DNA of 64,000 nucleotides, from NCBI RefSeq assembly GCF_019599145.1, contig NZ_CP080648.1, forward strand, positions 124,001 to 188,000, in the 5' to 3' direction. Both the position numbers and the translations under genes were made by a program. Each line of letters starts with the position of its first letter. Position 1 is the stretch's first letter. The stretch comes from Streptomyces akebiae (lineage in GTDB: Bacteria > Actinomycetota > Actinomycetes > Streptomycetales > Streptomycetaceae). Shown here piece after piece: positions 1 through 40,069 of the stretch. The notes beneath the pieces were generated by a model. The model saw only the letters and a program-made list of their open reading frames with translations, did no database searches and was not told the DNA's origin.

Positions 1-3000
1 CACGGATCTGGCCGCCGAGCTGACCGCCCAGGGCGTCACCGTGGCCGTCGTCGCCGGCGACGCCGCCGACCGGCGCGACCTCGACCGGGTGCTCGCCGAC
101 CACCCCGTCACCTCCGTCGTCCACACCGCAGGCGTCCTCGACGACGGCCTGCTCACCTCGCTCACCCCCGAACGCGTCGCCGCCGTGCTGCGCCCCAAGG
201 CCGAGGCGGCCGCACTCCTCGACGAGGCGACCCGCGATCTCGGCCTGACCTCCTTCGTGCTGTTCTCGTCCGTGGCCGCCTCCTTCGGCACCGCCGGCCA
301 GGCGTCCTACGCCGCGGCCAACGCCTTCCTCGACGGCCTCGCCGCCCGCCGCCGTGCCGAGGGCCTGCCCGCCGTCGCCGTGGGCTGGGGGCTGTGGGGT
401 GGGGCCGGGGGCATGGCCGACGGCCTCGGGGCGGCGGACCGCGCGCGGTTCACCGCGCTGGGCGGCGCGCTCGACCCGGACCAGGGTGTACAGCTGCTCG
501 ACGCGGCCACGACCGCCGGGCCCGCGCACGTCCTGGCCATGGCCGCCGAGCCCGCCCCCGACGGCTCCGCGCCGCCGCTGCTGCGGCACCTGGCGCGCCC
601 CGTGCTCCGCTCGGCCGCCGCGGCGGACCCGGCCGCGGACGCCGACGGCCTCGCCGCGCTGCCGGAGCCCGAGCGGACGCGCGCCGTCGAGGAGTTGGTA
701 CGGACGACGGTCGCGGCCGTGCTGGGTCACTCCTCCGGTACGCGCGTGGACGCCGACCGGACGTTCAAGGACCTCGGGTTCGACTCCCTCACCGGCGTCG
801 AGTTGCGCAACCGGCTGGCCGCCGCCACCGGGCTGAGGCTGGCCGCCACCCTCGTCTTCTCCCACCCCAGCCCCGCCGCGCTCACGGCCCACCTCCGCGA
901 CGAGCTGAGCGGAGCCGCGGCCGTCACCACCGCGCCGCGCCCCCGGCGTGCCGCCGCGACGGACGAGCCGATCGCCATCGTCGCGATGAGCTGCCGCTAC
1001 CCGGGCGGGGTGGACAGCCCCGAGGAACTCTGGTGCATGGTCCGGGAGGGACGCGACGGCATCACCGGGTTCCCCACCGACCGCGGCTGGGACCTCGCCC
1101 GCCTCCACGACCCCGACCCCTCCCGCCCCGGCACCACCTACGCGCGGCACGGCGGCTTCCTGCACGACGCCGCCGCCTTCGACGCCGGGCTCTTCGGCGT
1201 CTCCCCGCGTGAGGCGCTGGCGATGGACCCGCAGCAGCGGCTGATGCTGGAGCTGTCCTGGGAGACCTTCGAGCGGGCCGGCATCGACCCGGCCGGTCTG
1301 CGCGGCAGTGACACCGGCGTCTTCGCCGGCGTCATGTACCACGACTACGCGGCGGCCGCCGAGACCCTCCCCGAGACCGAGGGCTACCGGGCCACCGGTG
1401 GCGCGGGCAGCGTGGTGTCCGGCCGGATCGCGTACACGTACGGGCTCGAGGGCCCGGCCGTCACCGTGGACACGGCGTGCTCCTCGTCCCTGGTCGCCCT
1501 GCACCTGGCCGCCCGGTCGCTGCGGGCCGGCGAGTGCTCGATGGCCCTCGTCGGGGGCGTCACCGTGATGTCCACACCCAGCGTCTTCGTGGACTTCAGC
1601 AAGCAGCGGGGGCTCGCGCCCGACGGCCGCTGCAAGTCCTTCTCGGCGGACGCGGACGGCACCGGCTGGTCCGAGGGCGCCGGTGTGCTGCTGGTGGAGC
1701 GGCTCTCCGACGCCCGTCGCAACGGGCACCAGGTGCTGGCCGTGGTGCGCGGCTCGGCCGTCAACCAGGACGGCGCGTCCAACGGCCTCACCGCGCCCCA
1801 CGGCCCCTCCCAGGAGCGCGTCATCAAGGCGGCGCTCGCCGACGCGGGCCTGACCCCCGGCGACGTGGACATGGTGGAGGCGCACGGCACGGGCACCAAG
1901 CTCGGCGACCCGGTCGAGGCGGAGGCGCTGCTGGCGACCTACGGGCGGGACCGGAACCCCGAACAGCCCCTGTGGCTGGGGTCGTTGAAGTCCAACATCG
2001 GACACACCCAGGCGGCGGCAGGGGTCGGCGGCATCATCAAGACGGTCATGGCGCTGCGGCATGGTGTGCTGCCCCGCACCCTGCACGCGGGCGCGCCCTC
2101 GCCGCACGTGGACTGGTCGGCGGGTGCCGTCGAGCTGCTCACCGAGGAGCGGCCCTGGCCGACGACCGGGCGACCCCGGCGCGCGGCGGTCTCGTCGTTC
2201 GGGATCAGCGGCACCAACGCGCACACCATGATCGAGCAGGCACCGGACGAGCCCGCGGGCCATCCGCTGTCCCAGGCGCCGGACACGCTCGTGCCCTGGG
2301 TGCTCAGCGGAGCCTCGCCGGAGGGGCTGCGCGCCCAGGCGGCCCGGCTGCGCGCCACGGCCGCGGCCGAGAAGCCGGCCGATGTCGGGCTCTCGCTGGT
2401 GACCCGGCGTACGGCGCTGGAGCACCGGGCGGTCGTCCTGGGGACGGGAAGCGACGAGCTCCTGCGTGAACTCGACGCGCTCGCGGTGGGGCGCGGAAAC
2501 GCGCCGAGCGGCGTCGCGTCGTCCGGGCGTACGGGCTTCCTGTTCTCGGGTCAGGGTGCGCAGCGGGTGGGGATGGGGCGTGAGCTGTACGAGGCGTTCC
2601 CGGTGTTCGCGGACGCGTTCGACGCGGTGTGTGCGCGGGTGGACCTGGAACGGCCTTTGCGTGAGGTGGTGTTCGGGGAGGATGCGGAGCTGCTGGCCCG
2701 GACGGTGTACGCGCAGCCTGCGCTGTTCGCGGTCGAGGTGGCGTTGTTCCGGCTGGTGGAGTCCTGGGGTGTCACTCCGGATGTGCTGATCGGTCATTCG
2801 ATCGGTGAGCTGGCTGCCGCACACTGCGCCGGGGTGCTGTCCCTGGACGACGCGTGTGTCCTGGTCTCGGCGCGCGGTCGGCTGATGGGCGCGTTGCCGT
2901 CGGGCGGTGCGATGCTGGCTGTCGAGGCGGCCGAGGGTGAGCTTGAGCTGCCCGAGGGCGTGGATCTGGCGGCCGTGAACGGCCCCACCTCCCTGACGGT

Positions 3001-6000
3001 CTCGGGCGACGCCGACGCGATCGGCGCGCTGGAGGAGCGGCTGCGCTCCGAGGGCGTACGGGTGAAGCGGCTCACCGTCTCGCACGCGTTCCACTCGCAT
3101 CTGATGGAGCCGATGCTCGACGAGTTCGCGACCGTCGCGAAGTCGCTGACGTACCACGCCCCGACCGTCCCGGTCGTCACCACGGCACCCGGCGACATGA
3201 CGACGCCGGACTACTGGGTCGGCCAGATCCGCGAGCCCGTCCGCTTCGCCGACGCGGTGTCCTCGCTCGCCGATGTGCGGGCCTTCCTCGAACTCGGCCC
3301 GGACGGCACCCTGTCCGCCCTCGTCCCGCACGTCGTCGAGGACGCCACCGCCGTCCCCGCCCTGCGCTCCGCGCAGGGCGAGCACGCCACGCTGCTGCGA
3401 GCTGTCGCCGCGCTGTACGTACACGGCACCGACGTCGCCTGGGGAACGTACTTCGCGCCGCTCGGGGGCCGTCCCGTCGAGCTGCCGACGTACGCCTTCC
3501 AGCGCGAGCGCTACTGGCCCGACGCCGTGGCCGACGCCGGCATCACGGCCGCCCGCGACCAGGCCGAGGCCGGCTTCTGGACGGCCGTCGCCGGGCGGGA
3601 CGTCGAGCGGCTCGCCGACACTCTGGGTCTGCCCGACGACGACGCGCGGCGCGGCCTCGCCGGACTGATGCCGCACCTCTCGTCCTGGCACGACCGCCGG
3701 CGCACCGACGCGACCGTCGGTTCCTGGTACCACCGGACCGTGTGGCGGCCCGTCGCCGCGGCGCCCGCCGTACTCGACGGCGTCTGGCTCGTCGTCGGCC
3801 CGGACAGCCCGGACAGCCCGGACAGCACGGACAGCACGGACAGCACGCACCGCGCAGACAACTCCGACAGCGCGGGCGCGCAGATCGCCGACGCGCTGCG
3901 GCGCGGCGGAGCCACCGTCCTAGGCCTGCCGCACCCCGGCGTCGACCGGGCCGCGCTCGCCGAGCGGCTGCGCTCGTACGGAGAACTGGCGGGCGTCGTC
4001 TCGCTGCTGGGAACGGACACGACGGCCCTGCACGGGGGCGCCGCCCTCAGCAGCGGGCTCGCCGCCACGCTCCTGCTCACCCAGGCCTGCGCCGACGCCG
4101 ACGTCCGGCTGTGGGCCCTCACCCGGGGAGCGGTCTCGACCGGCCGCGCCGACGGGCCGCCCGACCCCGCCCAGGCCCAGATCTGGGGCTTCGGCCGGGT
4201 CGCCGCCCTGGAACTGCCCCACGTCTGGGGCGGGCTGCTCGACCTGCCCGAGACCCTGGACGTCCGCGCCGGGAACCGGCTGTGCGCCGTACTCGCCACC
4301 GGCAGGGCGCGCGACGGGGACGGCGACGTGGAGGACCAGGTGGCGGTCCGGGCGGACGGCGTCTACGCCCGCCGTCTCGTCGCCGCCGCGCCGCCGGCCC
4401 TCGCCGTGGCCCCCGGGCCCCGCACCGATGGCACCGTGCTGGTCACCGGAGGCACCGGCGCGCTCGGCGCCCAGGTGGCCCGTCTGCTCGCCGCGCGGGG
4501 CCACACCCGGCTGCTGCTCGTCGGCAGGCGGGGACCCGAGGCGCCCGGAGCCGCCGAGCTGGTCGCCGAACTGGCGGCAGCGGGCACCACCGCGACGGCC
4601 GTGGCGTGCGACATCGCCGACCGCGACGCGCTCACCGCGCTGCTCGCCGGCATACCGGAGCAGCACCCGCTCACCGCCGTCGTCCACGCCGCCGGCGTGC
4701 TGGACGACGGGGTCCTCGACGGCCTGACCCCGGACCGCTTCGAGCAGGTGCTCCGGTCCAAGACGCTGGCCGCCGAGAACCTCGACGCCCTCTCGCGTGA
4801 CCTGCCGCTCGACGCGTTCGTCCTCTTCTCGTCCTTCACCGGTGCCGTCGGCACGGCGGGCCAAGCCAACTACGCCGCCGCCAACGCACATCTCGACGCA
4901 CTCGCCGAGCGCCGCCGTGCCCAGGGACTGCCCGCCACCTCGATCGGCTGGGGGCCGTGGGCCGAGACCGGCATGGCCGAGGACGAGGCCCTCACCCAGC
5001 GGCTGCGCCGCTCCGGACTCACCCCCCTGTCCCCGGACCTCGCCGTCACCGTCCTCGGCCGGACGCTCGACGGCACGGACACGGACGCCGACGGGGCGGC
5101 CGCCGCGGCCGTCGTCGTCGCGGACGTCGACTGGGAGCGGTTCGCTTCCGGGTTCACCGCGGCGCGCCCGAGCCGGCTGCTCCGCGAACTCGTCCCCGCC
5201 GGCCCGCCGGACGGCGCCGAGGACCCGAACGGAGCCACCGGTCTTGCCGCACGCCTCGCCGCCGCCGGTGAGGGCGAGCGGCGCCGGATCACCGAGGACC
5301 TGGTGCGTACGCTGGCCGCCTTCGTGCTCGGCCACGGCACGGCGGCCACCGTCGCGCCCGACAAGGCGTTCCGTGACCTGGGCTTCGATTCGCTCACCGC
5401 CGTCGAACTCCGCAACGCCCTGCGGGCCGCCACCGGCCTTCTGCTCCCGGCGGGCCTGATCTTCGACCACCCGACACCGGCCGCCCTCGCCGCCCGGCTG
5501 CGCGCCGAACTGACCGGCGCGGCCGAGGCCGCCGCCCCGGCCGCCTCCCACGTTCCCTCCGCGTCCGCGGCGTCCGCCGCGTCCGACGACCCGATAGCCA
5601 TCGTCGCGATGGGCTGCCGGTTCCCCGGCGCGGCCACCCCGGAGGAGTACTGGGGCCTGCTGGCCGAGGGACTCGACCTGGTGGGCGACATCCCCGCGGA
5701 CCGCGGATGGGACCTGCGCGACGCCCCCGACTTCGCCCGCCGCGGCGCCTTCCTGCCCGACGCCGCCGGCTTCGACGCGGACCTGTTCGGCGTCTCCCCG
5801 CGCGAGGCGCTGGCCATGGACCCGCAGCAGCGGCTGATGCTGGAGACCTCCTGGGAGACCTTCGAACGGGCCGGGCTGGACCCCGCCTCCCTCAAGGGCC
5901 GGCGTATCGGCGTCTTCGCGGGCACCAACGGACAGGACTACGCCGGTCTGTTCCCGGCCGTCGGGTCGGGCCTGGAGGGCCACGTGGCCACCGGCAGCGC

Positions 6001-9000
6001 GGCCAGCGTGCTGTCCGGCCGGATCTCCTACACGTACGGGCTCGAGGGCCCGGCGATCACCGTGGACACGGCATGCTCGTCGTCGCTGGTCGCCCTGCAC
6101 CTGGCGGCGCAGTCGCTGCGGTCGGGGGAGTGCTCGATGGCGCTCGCGGGCGGCGTCACGGTCATGGCGGGGCCCATCGCCTTCCTCGAGTTCGCCCACC
6201 AGCGCGGCCTGGCGGCCGACGGGCGCTGCAAGGCGTTCGCCGCCTCCGCCGACGGCACCGGCTGGGGTGAGGGCGTCGGCCTCGTGCTGCTGGAGCGGCT
6301 CTCGGACGCACGGGCCAACGGCCGCCGCGTGCTCGGGATACTGCGGGGCAGCGCGGTCAACCAGGACGGCGCGTCCAACGGCCTCACCGCCCCCAACGGC
6401 CCCGCGCAGCAGCGGGTGATCCGCGCCGCGCTGGCCTCGGCCAGACTGTGGCCGTCGGACGTGGACGCGGTCGAGGCGCACGGTACGGGCACCAAGCTCG
6501 GCGACCCGATCGAGGCGGAGGCGCTGCTCGCCACGTACGGCAAGGACCGCACGGAACCCCTCCACCTGGGCTCGGTGAAGTCCAACATCGGGCACACCCA
6601 GGCGGCGGCGGGCATCGCCGGCGTCATCAAGATGCTGCTGGCGATGCACCATGGCGTGCTGCCCCGCACGCTGCACGCCGACGAGCCGTCACCGGCGGTC
6701 GACTGGAACACGGGCGGCCTGCGCCTGCTCACCGAGGCGACCCCGTGGACGGCACGGGCCGGCCGGCCGCGTCGGGCGGCCGTCTCCTCCTTCGGGATCA
6801 GTGGTACGAACGCCCACGTCGTCCTGGAGCAGGCCGATGTCGCCGTACTGTCGGCGCCCTCCCAGCATTCCGTGCTTCCCTGGGCCTTCTCGGCCCACTC
6901 CGACGCGGCACTGCGCGCACGGGCGGAGACGCTGAGGACGCTGTGCGACACCCCCGGCGTCCCCGCCGTTGCGGCGGGCCGTGCGCTCGCCACGACGAGC
7001 GTCGGGCAGGCACATCGCGCGGTCGTGCTCGCCGAGGACATCGCCGGCTATTCCGCCGGCCTGACGGCACTGACGGCCGACGAGCCGGCCGCCGGGACCA
7101 TCCGCGGAACGGTGCGCGAGGGCCGAACCGGGTTCCTGTTCTCGGGTCAGGGTGCGCAGCGGGTGGGGATGGGGCGTGAGCTGTACGAGGCGTTCCCGGT
7201 GTTCGCGGACGCGTTCGACGCGGTGTGTGCGCGGGTGGATCTCGAACGGCCTTTGCGTGAGGTGGTGTTCGGGGAGGATGCGGAGCTTCTGGCCCGGACG
7301 GTGTATGCGCAGCCTGCGCTGTTCGCGGTCGAGGTGGCGTTGTTCCGGCTGGTGGAGTCCTGGGGTGTGACCCCGGACGTGCTGGTGGGTCATTCGATCG
7401 GTGAGCTGGCCGCCGCGCACTGCGCCGGGGTGCTGTCCCTGGACGACGCGTGTGCTCTCGTCTCGGCGCGTGGCCGGCTGATGGACGCGTTGCCGTCGGG
7501 CGGTGCGATGCTGGCCGTGGAGGCGGCCGAGGACGGGCTGGAGCTGCCCGACGGGGTGGACCTGGCGGCCGTGAACGGTCCCGCCTCCCTGACCGTTTCC
7601 GGTGACGCCGACGCGGTCACACACCTGGAGGGACGGCTCCGGGCACAGGGCGTACGGGTCAAGCGGCTCACTGTCTCCCACGCGTTCCACTCGCATCTGA
7701 TGGAGCCGATGCTCGACGAGTTCGCGACCGTCGCGAAGTCGTTGACGTACCACCCTCCGACCGTCCCGGTCGTCACCACGGCGCCCGGCGACATGGCGAC
7801 GCCGGACTACTGGGTCGGCCAGATCCGCGAGCCCGTCCGCTTCGCCGACGCGATCGCCTCCCTTGCCACCGAGCACACCCGCTTCCTCGAACTCGGCCCC
7901 GACGGCACCCTGAGCGCGCTCGTCCCCGCTGCGGTACCCGTGATGCGCCGCAACCGTCCGGAGACGGAGTCCCTGTTCGCCGCCCTGGCCCGGCTGTGGG
8001 TCGAGGGCACGGCGGTGGACCTGGCTGCCGCGTTCCCCGACGCACCGCCCGTCACCCTGCCGCCCTACCCCTTCCAGCACACCCGCTTCTGGCCCCAGGC
8101 CGCCCCAGCTGCCCACCGTGCCTCTTCCAGCGAGGGACGGTACGAGGTGACCTGGGTGCCAGTGGCCGAAGGAGCCGCCCGGCCCGCCGGTACGTGGCTC
8201 CTGGTCACGCCGCCCGGCGGGGACGACCGCGCGGACACGGAGGCCGACAAGGCGGGCCGTGCGCTGCACCGTGCCGGCGCCCGTGTCGTCGTCGTCCCCG
8301 GCGGCACCGACCGTGCCGCCCTCGCGGCCCGGCTGCGCGCCGCGACGGAGGAGACCACGCCGGCCGGTGTGCTGGCCCTGCCGCCCGGCGCGGCCGGCCT
8401 GCCCTCCGTGGTGACCCTCGTACAGGCCCTCGACGACGCCGGTGTGCCGGGTCCGCTGTGGTGCGCCACCCAGGGCGCGGTCCAGGTCTCCACGGACGAC
8501 CCCGGGCCCAACCCGGACCAGGCGGCCCTCTGGGGCTTCGGCAGGGTCGCGGCCCTGGAGATGCCCCGCACCTGGGGCGGGCTGGTCGACCTGCCCGCCG
8601 AGTGGGACGACCGGACCGGTGTACGGCTGGCCGCGCTGCTCGGCGCGGACGGGTCCGAGGACCAGGTCGCGATCCGTCGTACCGGCGTGCTCGGCAGGCG
8701 TCTCGTCGAGGGCGCCCTCTCCCGATGGGACCGTACGGCCGACGCGTGGCGGCCGACCGGCACGGTGCTGGTCACCGGCGGCACCGGCGCGCTCGGCGCG
8801 CACACCGCCCGCCGGCTCGCCCGGCAGGGCGCCCCGCACCTGCTGCTCGTCGGACGCCGGGGACCGGACGCGCCCGGAGCCGGCGAACTGGCCACCGAAC
8901 TGACCGCGCTCGGCAGCCGCGTCACCCTCGCCGCCTGCGATCTCGCCGACCGCGCCGCGCTCGCGGAACTGCTCGCGGGCATCCCGGAGGAACTGCCACT

Positions 9001-10102
9001 CACCGGCGTCGTACACGCGGCCGGGACGGTGGTCGACGGCGTGATCAGCTCACTCGGCGCCGACGGGGTCGCGGACCTCCTGCACACCCGCCTGGCGGCC
9101 GTCCGTCACCTCGACGAGCTGACCGCCGGTCACCGACTCGACCGGTTCGTGCTGTTCACCTCCTTCGCCGGTGTCGTCGGCAACCTCGGGCAGGCCGCCT
9201 ACGCCGCGTGCAACGCCGCGCTGGACGCCTTCGCCCAGCGGCGCCGCGCGGCCGGGCGCACCACCACGGCCCTCGCGTGGGGCCCGTGGGCCGGCGCGGG
9301 CGTCGGGGCGGGCACGGCGGCGAGCGAGCAGCAGCAGCGCACCGGAGTGACACCGCTGCCGCCGGACCAGGCCCTCCTGGCGTTCGACGAGGCCCTGGCC
9401 GAGGACCGGACGACGGTCTGTGTGGCCCGTATCGACTGGAGCCGCTTCGGCCCGGTGCTGGAGGCCGGGCGCGGCGGACGGCTGCTCGACCTGCTGCCCG
9501 CCGCACCGCGGCCCGCACCGCCCGTCCCCGACGGGCAGGGGCAGGGGGCGGACCTGGCCGAACGGCTCGCCCGGGCGCCGCGGGCGGAACAGGAGCGCAT
9601 CCTGCTCGACCTGGTCGTCTCCCGGACCGCCGCCGCACTCGGCCACCGCACCCCGGCCGCCATCGACCCGGACCGGCAGTTCCGCGACCTGGGCACCGAC
9701 TCGGTGATGGCCGTCGAGCTGCGCAACATGCTCGACGCCGCCACCGGACTGTCCCTGCCCGCGACCCTGGCGTTCGACCACCCGACCCCCGCCGCTCTCG
9801 CCGCGTACCTGCGCGGGCACCTCGTGGGCGGGCCGGAACCGGCCACCGACGCGGTGGGTTCGCAGAGCGCGGTCGCCCGGCTGGAGAAGTTCGAGGCCGG
9901 GCTCCTCGAGACCCCACCCGACGCCGGGGAGACGGCGGTTCTGCTCGCCCGGCTGCGCGACCTCGCCGACCGGCTCCGTACCGCGACCGCCGCACCCCCC
10001 GCCCATTCCGGGCCCACGGTCGGCGACGGCGAGATCGATCTGGAGTCGGCGAGCGCGTCCGACCTCTTCGACCTGATCCACAAAGAATTCGGCAAGTCCT
10101 GA
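1..10102 (+). CDS. modular type I polyketide synthase, 5' partial (PKS gene 1)
   Basis: This is the C-terminal 3,366 residues of a multimodular PKS; the reading frame is open from base 2 and the gene starts upstream of the window. Domains in order (residues from base 2): KR remainder 1-~210, ACP ~220-300, KS 321-~745, AT ~845-1170, KR ~1270-1700, ACP ~1755-1835, KS 1863-~2280, AT ~2377-2700, KR ~2915-3150, ACP ~3195-3275, C-terminal docking region ~3285-3366. It ends at TGA 10100-10102, 36 bp before gene 2, so the two are surely co-transcribed. Both full modules carry malonyl-type ATs and KR as the only reductive domain, so they add hydroxylated two-carbon units. The protein acts in the cytoplasm as a homodimer and should pass its chain to the gene 2 protein. 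Family assignment is certain; the product is not known. Confidence 0.97.
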   Translation, partial: TDLAAELTAQGVTVAVVAGDAADRRDLDRVLADHPVTSVVHTAGVLDDGLLTSLTPERVAAVLRPKAEAAALLDEATRDLGLTSFVLFSSVAASFGTAGQASYAAANAFLDGLAARRRAEGLPAVAVGWGLWGGAGGMADGLGAADRARFTALGGALDPDQGVQLLDAATTAGPAHVLAMAAEPAPDGSAPPLLRHLARPVLRSAAAADPAADADGLAALPEPERTRAVEELVRTTVAAVLGHSSGTRVDADRTFKDLGFDSLTGVELRNRLAAATGLRLAATLVFSHPSPAALTAHLRDELSGAAAVTTAPRPRRAAATDEPIAIVAMSCRYPGGVDSPEELWCMVREGRDGITGFPTDRGWDLARLHDPDPSRPGTTYARHGGFLHDAAAFDAGLFGVSPREALAMDPQQRLMLELSWETFERAGIDPAGLRGSDTGVFAGVMYHDYAAAAETLPETEGYRATGGAGSVVSGRIAYTYGLEGPAVTVDTACSSSLVALHLAARSLRAGECSMALVGGVTVMSTPSVFVDFSKQRGLAPDGRCKSFSADADGTGWSEGAGVLLVERLSDARRNGHQVLAVVRGSAVNQDGASNGLTAPHGPSQERVIKAALADAGLTPGDVDMVEAHGTGTKLGDPVEAEALLATYGRDRNPEQPLWLGSLKSNIGHTQAAAGVGGIIKTVMALRHGVLPRTLHAGAPSPHVDWSAGAVELLTEERPWPTTGRPRRAAVSSFGISGTNAHTMIEQAPDEPAGHPLSQAPDTLVPWVLSGASPEGLRAQAARLRATAAAEKPADVGLSLVTRRTALEHRAVVLGTGSDELLRELDALAVGRGNAPSGVASSGRTGFLFSGQGAQRVGMGRELYEAFPVFADAFDAVCARVDLERPLREVVFGEDAELLARTVYAQPALFAVEVALFRLVESWGVTPDVLIGHSIGELAAAHCAGVLSLDDACVLVSARGRLMGALPSGGAMLAVEAAEGELELPEGVDLAAVNGPTSLTVSGDADAIGALEERLRSEGVRVKRLTVSHAFHSHLMEPMLDEFATVAKSLTYHAPTVPVVTTAPGDMTTPDYWVGQIREPVRFADAVSSLADVRAFLELGPDGTLSALVPHVVEDATAVPALRSAQGEHATLLRAVAALYVHGTDVAWGTYFAPLGGRPVELPTYAFQRERYWPDAVADAGITAARDQAEAGFWTAVAGRDVERLADTLGLPDDDARRGLAGLMPHLSSWHDRRRTDATVGSWYHRTVWRPVAAAPAVLDGVWLVVGPDSPDSPDSTDSTDSTHRADNSDSAGAQIADALRRGGATVLGLPHPGVDRAALAERLRSYGELAGVVSLLGTDTTALHGGAALSSGLAATLLLTQACADADVRLWALTRGAVSTGRADGPPDPAQAQIWGFGRVAALELPHVWGGLLDLPETLDVRAGNRLCAVLATGRARDGDGDVEDQVAVRADGVYARRLVAAAPPALAVAPGPRTDGTVLVTGGTGALGAQVARLLAARGHTRLLLVGRRGPEAPGAAELVAELAAAGTTATAVACDIADRDALTALLAGIPEQHPLTAVVHAAGVLDDGVLDGLTPDRFEQVLRSKTLAAENLDALSRDLPLDAFVLFSSFTGAVGTAGQANYAAANAHLDALAERRRAQGLPATSIGWGPWAETGMAEDEALTQRLRRSGLTPLSPDLAVTVLGRTLDGTDTDADGAAAAAVVVADVDWERFASGFTAARPSRLLRELVPAGPPDGAEDPNGATGLAARLAAAGEGERRRITEDLVRTLAAFVLGHGTAATVAPDKAFRDLGFDSLTAVELRNALRAATGLLLPAGLIFDHPTPAALAARLRAELTGAAEAAAPAASHVPSASAASAASDDPIAIVAMGCRFPGAATPEEYWGLLAEGLDLVGDIPADRGWDLRDAPDFARRGAFLPDAAGFDADLFGVSPREALAMDPQQRLMLETSWETFERAGLDPASLKGRRIGVFAGTNGQDYAGLFPAVGSGLEGHVATGSAASVLSGRISYTYGLEGPAITVDTACSSSLVALHLAAQSLRSGECSMALAGGVTVMAGPIAFLEFAHQRGLAADGRCKAFAASADGTGWGEGVGLVLLERLSDARANGRRVLGILRGSAVNQDGASNGLTAPNGPAQQRVIRAALASARLWPSDVDAVEAHGTGTKLGDPIEAEALLATYGKDRTEPLHLGSVKSNIGHTQAAAGIAGVIKMLLAMHHGVLPRTLHADEPSPAVDWNTGGLRLLTEATPWTARAGRPRRAAVSSFGISGTNAHVVLEQADVAVLSAPSQHSVLPWAFSAHSDAALRARAETLRTLCDTPGVPAVAAGRALATTSVGQAHRAVVLAEDIAGYSAGLTALTADEPAAGTIRGTVREGRTGFLFSGQGAQRVGMGRELYEAFPVFADAFDAVCARVDLERPLREVVFGEDAELLARTVYAQPALFAVEVALFRLVESWGVTPDVLVGHSIGELAAAHCAGVLSLDDACALVSARGRLMDALPSGGAMLAVEAAEDGLELPDGVDLAAVNGPASLTVSGDADAVTHLEGRLRAQGVRVKRLTVSHAFHSHLMEPMLDEFATVAKSLTYHPPTVPVVTTAPGDMATPDYWVGQIREPVRFADAIASLATEHTRFLELGPDGTLSALVPAAVPVMRRNRPETESLFAALARLWVEGTAVDLAAAFPDAPPVTLPPYPFQHTRFWPQAAPAAHRASSSEGRYEVTWVPVAEGAARPAGTWLLVTPPGGDDRADTEADKAGRALHRAGARVVVVPGGTDRAALAARLRAATEETTPAGVLALPPGAAGLPSVVTLVQALDDAGVPGPLWCATQGAVQVSTDDPGPNPDQAALWGFGRVAALEMPRTWGGLVDLPAEWDDRTGVRLAALLGADGSEDQVAIRRTGVLGRRLVEGALSRWDRTADAWRPTGTVLVTGGTGALGAHTARRLARQGAPHLLLVGRRGPDAPGAGELATELTALGSRVTLAACDLADRAALAELLAGIPEELPLTGVVHAAGTVVDGVISSLGADGVADLLHTRLAAVRHLDELTAGHRLDRFVLFTSFAGVVGNLGQAAYAACNAALDAFAQRRRAAGRTTTALAWGPWAGAGVGAGTAASEQQQRTGVTPLPPDQALLAFDEALAEDRTTVCVARIDWSRFGPVLEAGRGGRLLDLLPAAPRPAPPVPDGQGQGADLAERLARAPRAEQERILLDLVVSRTAAALGHRTPAAIDPDRQFRDLGTDSVMAVELRNMLDAATGLSLPATLAFDHPTPAALAAYLRGHLVGGPEPATDAVGSQSAVARLEKFEAGLLETPPDAGETAVLLARLRDLADRLRTATAAPPAHSGPTVGDGEIDLESASASDLFDLIHKEFGKS
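2..905 (+). other. module m1 (partial): KR-ACP
   Basis: Only the C-terminal part of a module is present. The KR shows HTAGVLDDG with the LDD fingerprint of B-type ketoreductases, which give D-configured hydroxyls. It also has the catalytic serine in LFSS and tyrosine at 308-310 followed by AAAN, so it should be active. The ACP has LGFDSL with the phosphopantetheine serine at 785-787. The AT and any DH or ER lie upstream of the window, so the extender unit and final oxidation state of this unit cannot be read. An active KR without visible DH content predicts at least a hydroxyl. Confidence 0.9.
962..5515 (+). other. module m2: KS-AT(malonyl)-KR-ACP
   Basis: KS 962-~2240 with active-site Cys 1478-1480 in TACSSS. 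AT 2531-~3520 with GHSIGE (serine 2798-2800) and HAFH at 3083-3094, the malonyl-CoA signature. Its first few hundred bases belong to the AT cassette repeated across modules. After the AT comes a dimerisation element and the KR structural half, containing a five-copy 9-bp repeat (3801-3845). The catalytic KR (~4430-5110) has LDD at 4700-4708 and Tyr 4871-4873: a B-type, active ketoreductase. ACP serine 5390-5392. Prediction: adds an acetate unit and leaves a D-hydroxyl. Confidence 0.93.
3801..3845 (+). repeat. five-copy 9-bp tandem repeat inside the m2 KR region
   Basis: Five tandem copies of CGGACAGC(C/A), in frame, encode a PDS/TDS repeat in the linker-like structural half of the m2 KR. The length is a multiple of three, so copy-number change would not break the frame. 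Confidence 0.9.
5588..9830 (+). other. module m3: KS-AT(malonyl)-KR-ACP
   Basis: KS 5588-~6835, Cys 6074-6076. AT 7130-~8100, GHSIGE serine 7394-7396, HAFH 7679-7690: malonyl type. The KR has an intact nucleotide-binding loop (~8771) and catalytic Tyr 9200-9202 followed by AACN. Its stereo-fingerprint reads VVD (9029-9037) rather than LDD. The last Asp is kept and there is no Trp eight residues before the Tyr, so I still read it as B-type, with less certainty. ACP serine 9701-9703 sits in LGTDSV, a slight departure from the usual LGFDSL. This is the last module of protein 1 and hands the chain to m4. Confidence 0.92.
9855..10102 (+). other. C-terminal docking domain of PKS protein 1
   Basis: After the m3 ACP come about 80 residues rich in Leu, Glu, Arg and Asp that read as helices (for example [15 protein letters not shown] and [12 protein letters not shown]). 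They end in [19 protein letters not shown]. This is the long form of class 1 docking domain: a dimerising helix pair plus a terminal helix that binds the coiled N-terminus of the next PKS. The expected partner is the N-terminal segment of protein 2 encoded from 10139. The last 19 residues closely resemble the end of protein 3. Confidence 0.8.
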
Positions 10103-10125
10103 TGACACGTACGGTCCCGCCTGCT

Positions 10126-10130
10126 GGGAG
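10126..10130 (+). promoter_or_regulatory. ribosome binding site of PKS gene 2
   Basis: GGGAG, 8 nt before ATG 10139, in the 36-bp gap after gene 1. I see no promoter-like sequence in that gap, so gene 2 is probably translated from the gene 1 transcript. Confidence 0.75.
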
Positions 10131-10138
10131 TCACGCTG

Positions 10139-39811
<29,673 letters not shown>

Positions 39812-39856
39812 ACCCCCTTCCCGCCTGCTCGAACACCCTCGCAAATGCCACCTGCC

Positions 39857-39882
39857 GGCCCGGCCCCCTAAGGGGTCGGGCT
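39857..39882 (+). terminator. hairpin downstream of PKS gene 2
   Basis: Bases 39857-39867 pair with 39872-39882 across a CTAA loop, including two G-T wobbles, starting 45 bp after the gene 2 stop. No T-run follows, so as an intrinsic terminator it would be of the tail-less kind often proposed in Streptomyces. It overlaps the repeated CTA(A)GGGG motifs just before the promoter candidate, so it may instead be part of an operator. Confidence 0.35.
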
Positions 39883-39893
39883 AGGGGTTGTCC
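39868..39893 (+). promoter_or_regulatory. operator-like direct repeat before PKS gene 3
   Basis: Two similar elements, CTAAGGGGTCGG (from 39868) and CTAGGGGTTGTCC (from 39881), repeat AGGGGT 12 bp apart and abut or overlap the proposed -35 box. That position suits an activator site. The second element resembles the left half (CTVGGG) of the PAS-LuxR operator consensus known from polyene clusters, but the right half does not match. The regulator is therefore unknown. Confidence 0.35.
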
Positions 39894-39917
39894 ATGCCTC
39901 GGCGCCGTTCGTAGGCT
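39888..39917 (+). promoter_or_regulatory. candidate promoter of PKS gene 3
   Basis: TTGTCC (39888-39893) and TAGGCT (39912-39917) are separated by 18 bp, an acceptable fit to principal-sigma-factor promoters of actinomycetes. Transcription would start near 39924 and leave a leader of about 145 nt before GTG 40070. The 258-bp gap is the largest in the window, which makes an independent promoter here plausible. Confidence 0.45.
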
Positions 39918-39935
39918 CAGCGAGAGTTTCCGCAC

Positions 39936-40026
39936 GGAATTTCCCCTGCCGAAATTAACCATTCGGTGTCGGAGAAATTCCAGGCGAAATTGCGTTGTCG
40001 CGCGGGCAGGGTAATTCAGCGAAATT
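39936..40026 (+). repeat. A+T-rich leader with repeated GAAATT
   Basis: GAAATT occurs at 39951, 39974, 39986 and 40021, with related GGAATT at 39936 and GTAATT at 40011. The segment is markedly richer in A and T than the genes on either side. It lies in the predicted 5' leader of gene 3. It could hold protein-binding sites or keep the ribosome site unstructured; I see no riboswitch fold that I recognise. Confidence 0.5.
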
Positions 40027-40052
40027 CCGCCGCGAAAGTGTGCTGCGGGTCC

Positions 40053-40060
40053 GGAGAAGG
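40053..40060 (+). promoter_or_regulatory. ribosome binding site fixing the PKS gene 3 start
   Basis: GGAGAAGG lies 9 nt before GTG 40070. It supports this GTG over the upstream in-frame TTG (39995) and GTG (40040), which have weaker sites. Confidence 0.8.
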
Positions 40061-40069
40061 TGGCATCGA

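Noticed and set aside
39881-39896. PAS-LuxR (PimM-type) operator upstream of gene 3.
   Set aside because: Only the left half CTAGGG and the central TT fit the consensus; the right half does not, so I report it only as operator-like.
39995-40069. Longer start for PKS gene 3 at TTG 39995 or GTG 40040.
   Set aside because: The added residues are basic and unlike docking domains, lie in the A+T-rich leader, and lack a good ribosome site. GTG 40070 has one and keeps the KS at residue 34 as in genes 2 and 4.
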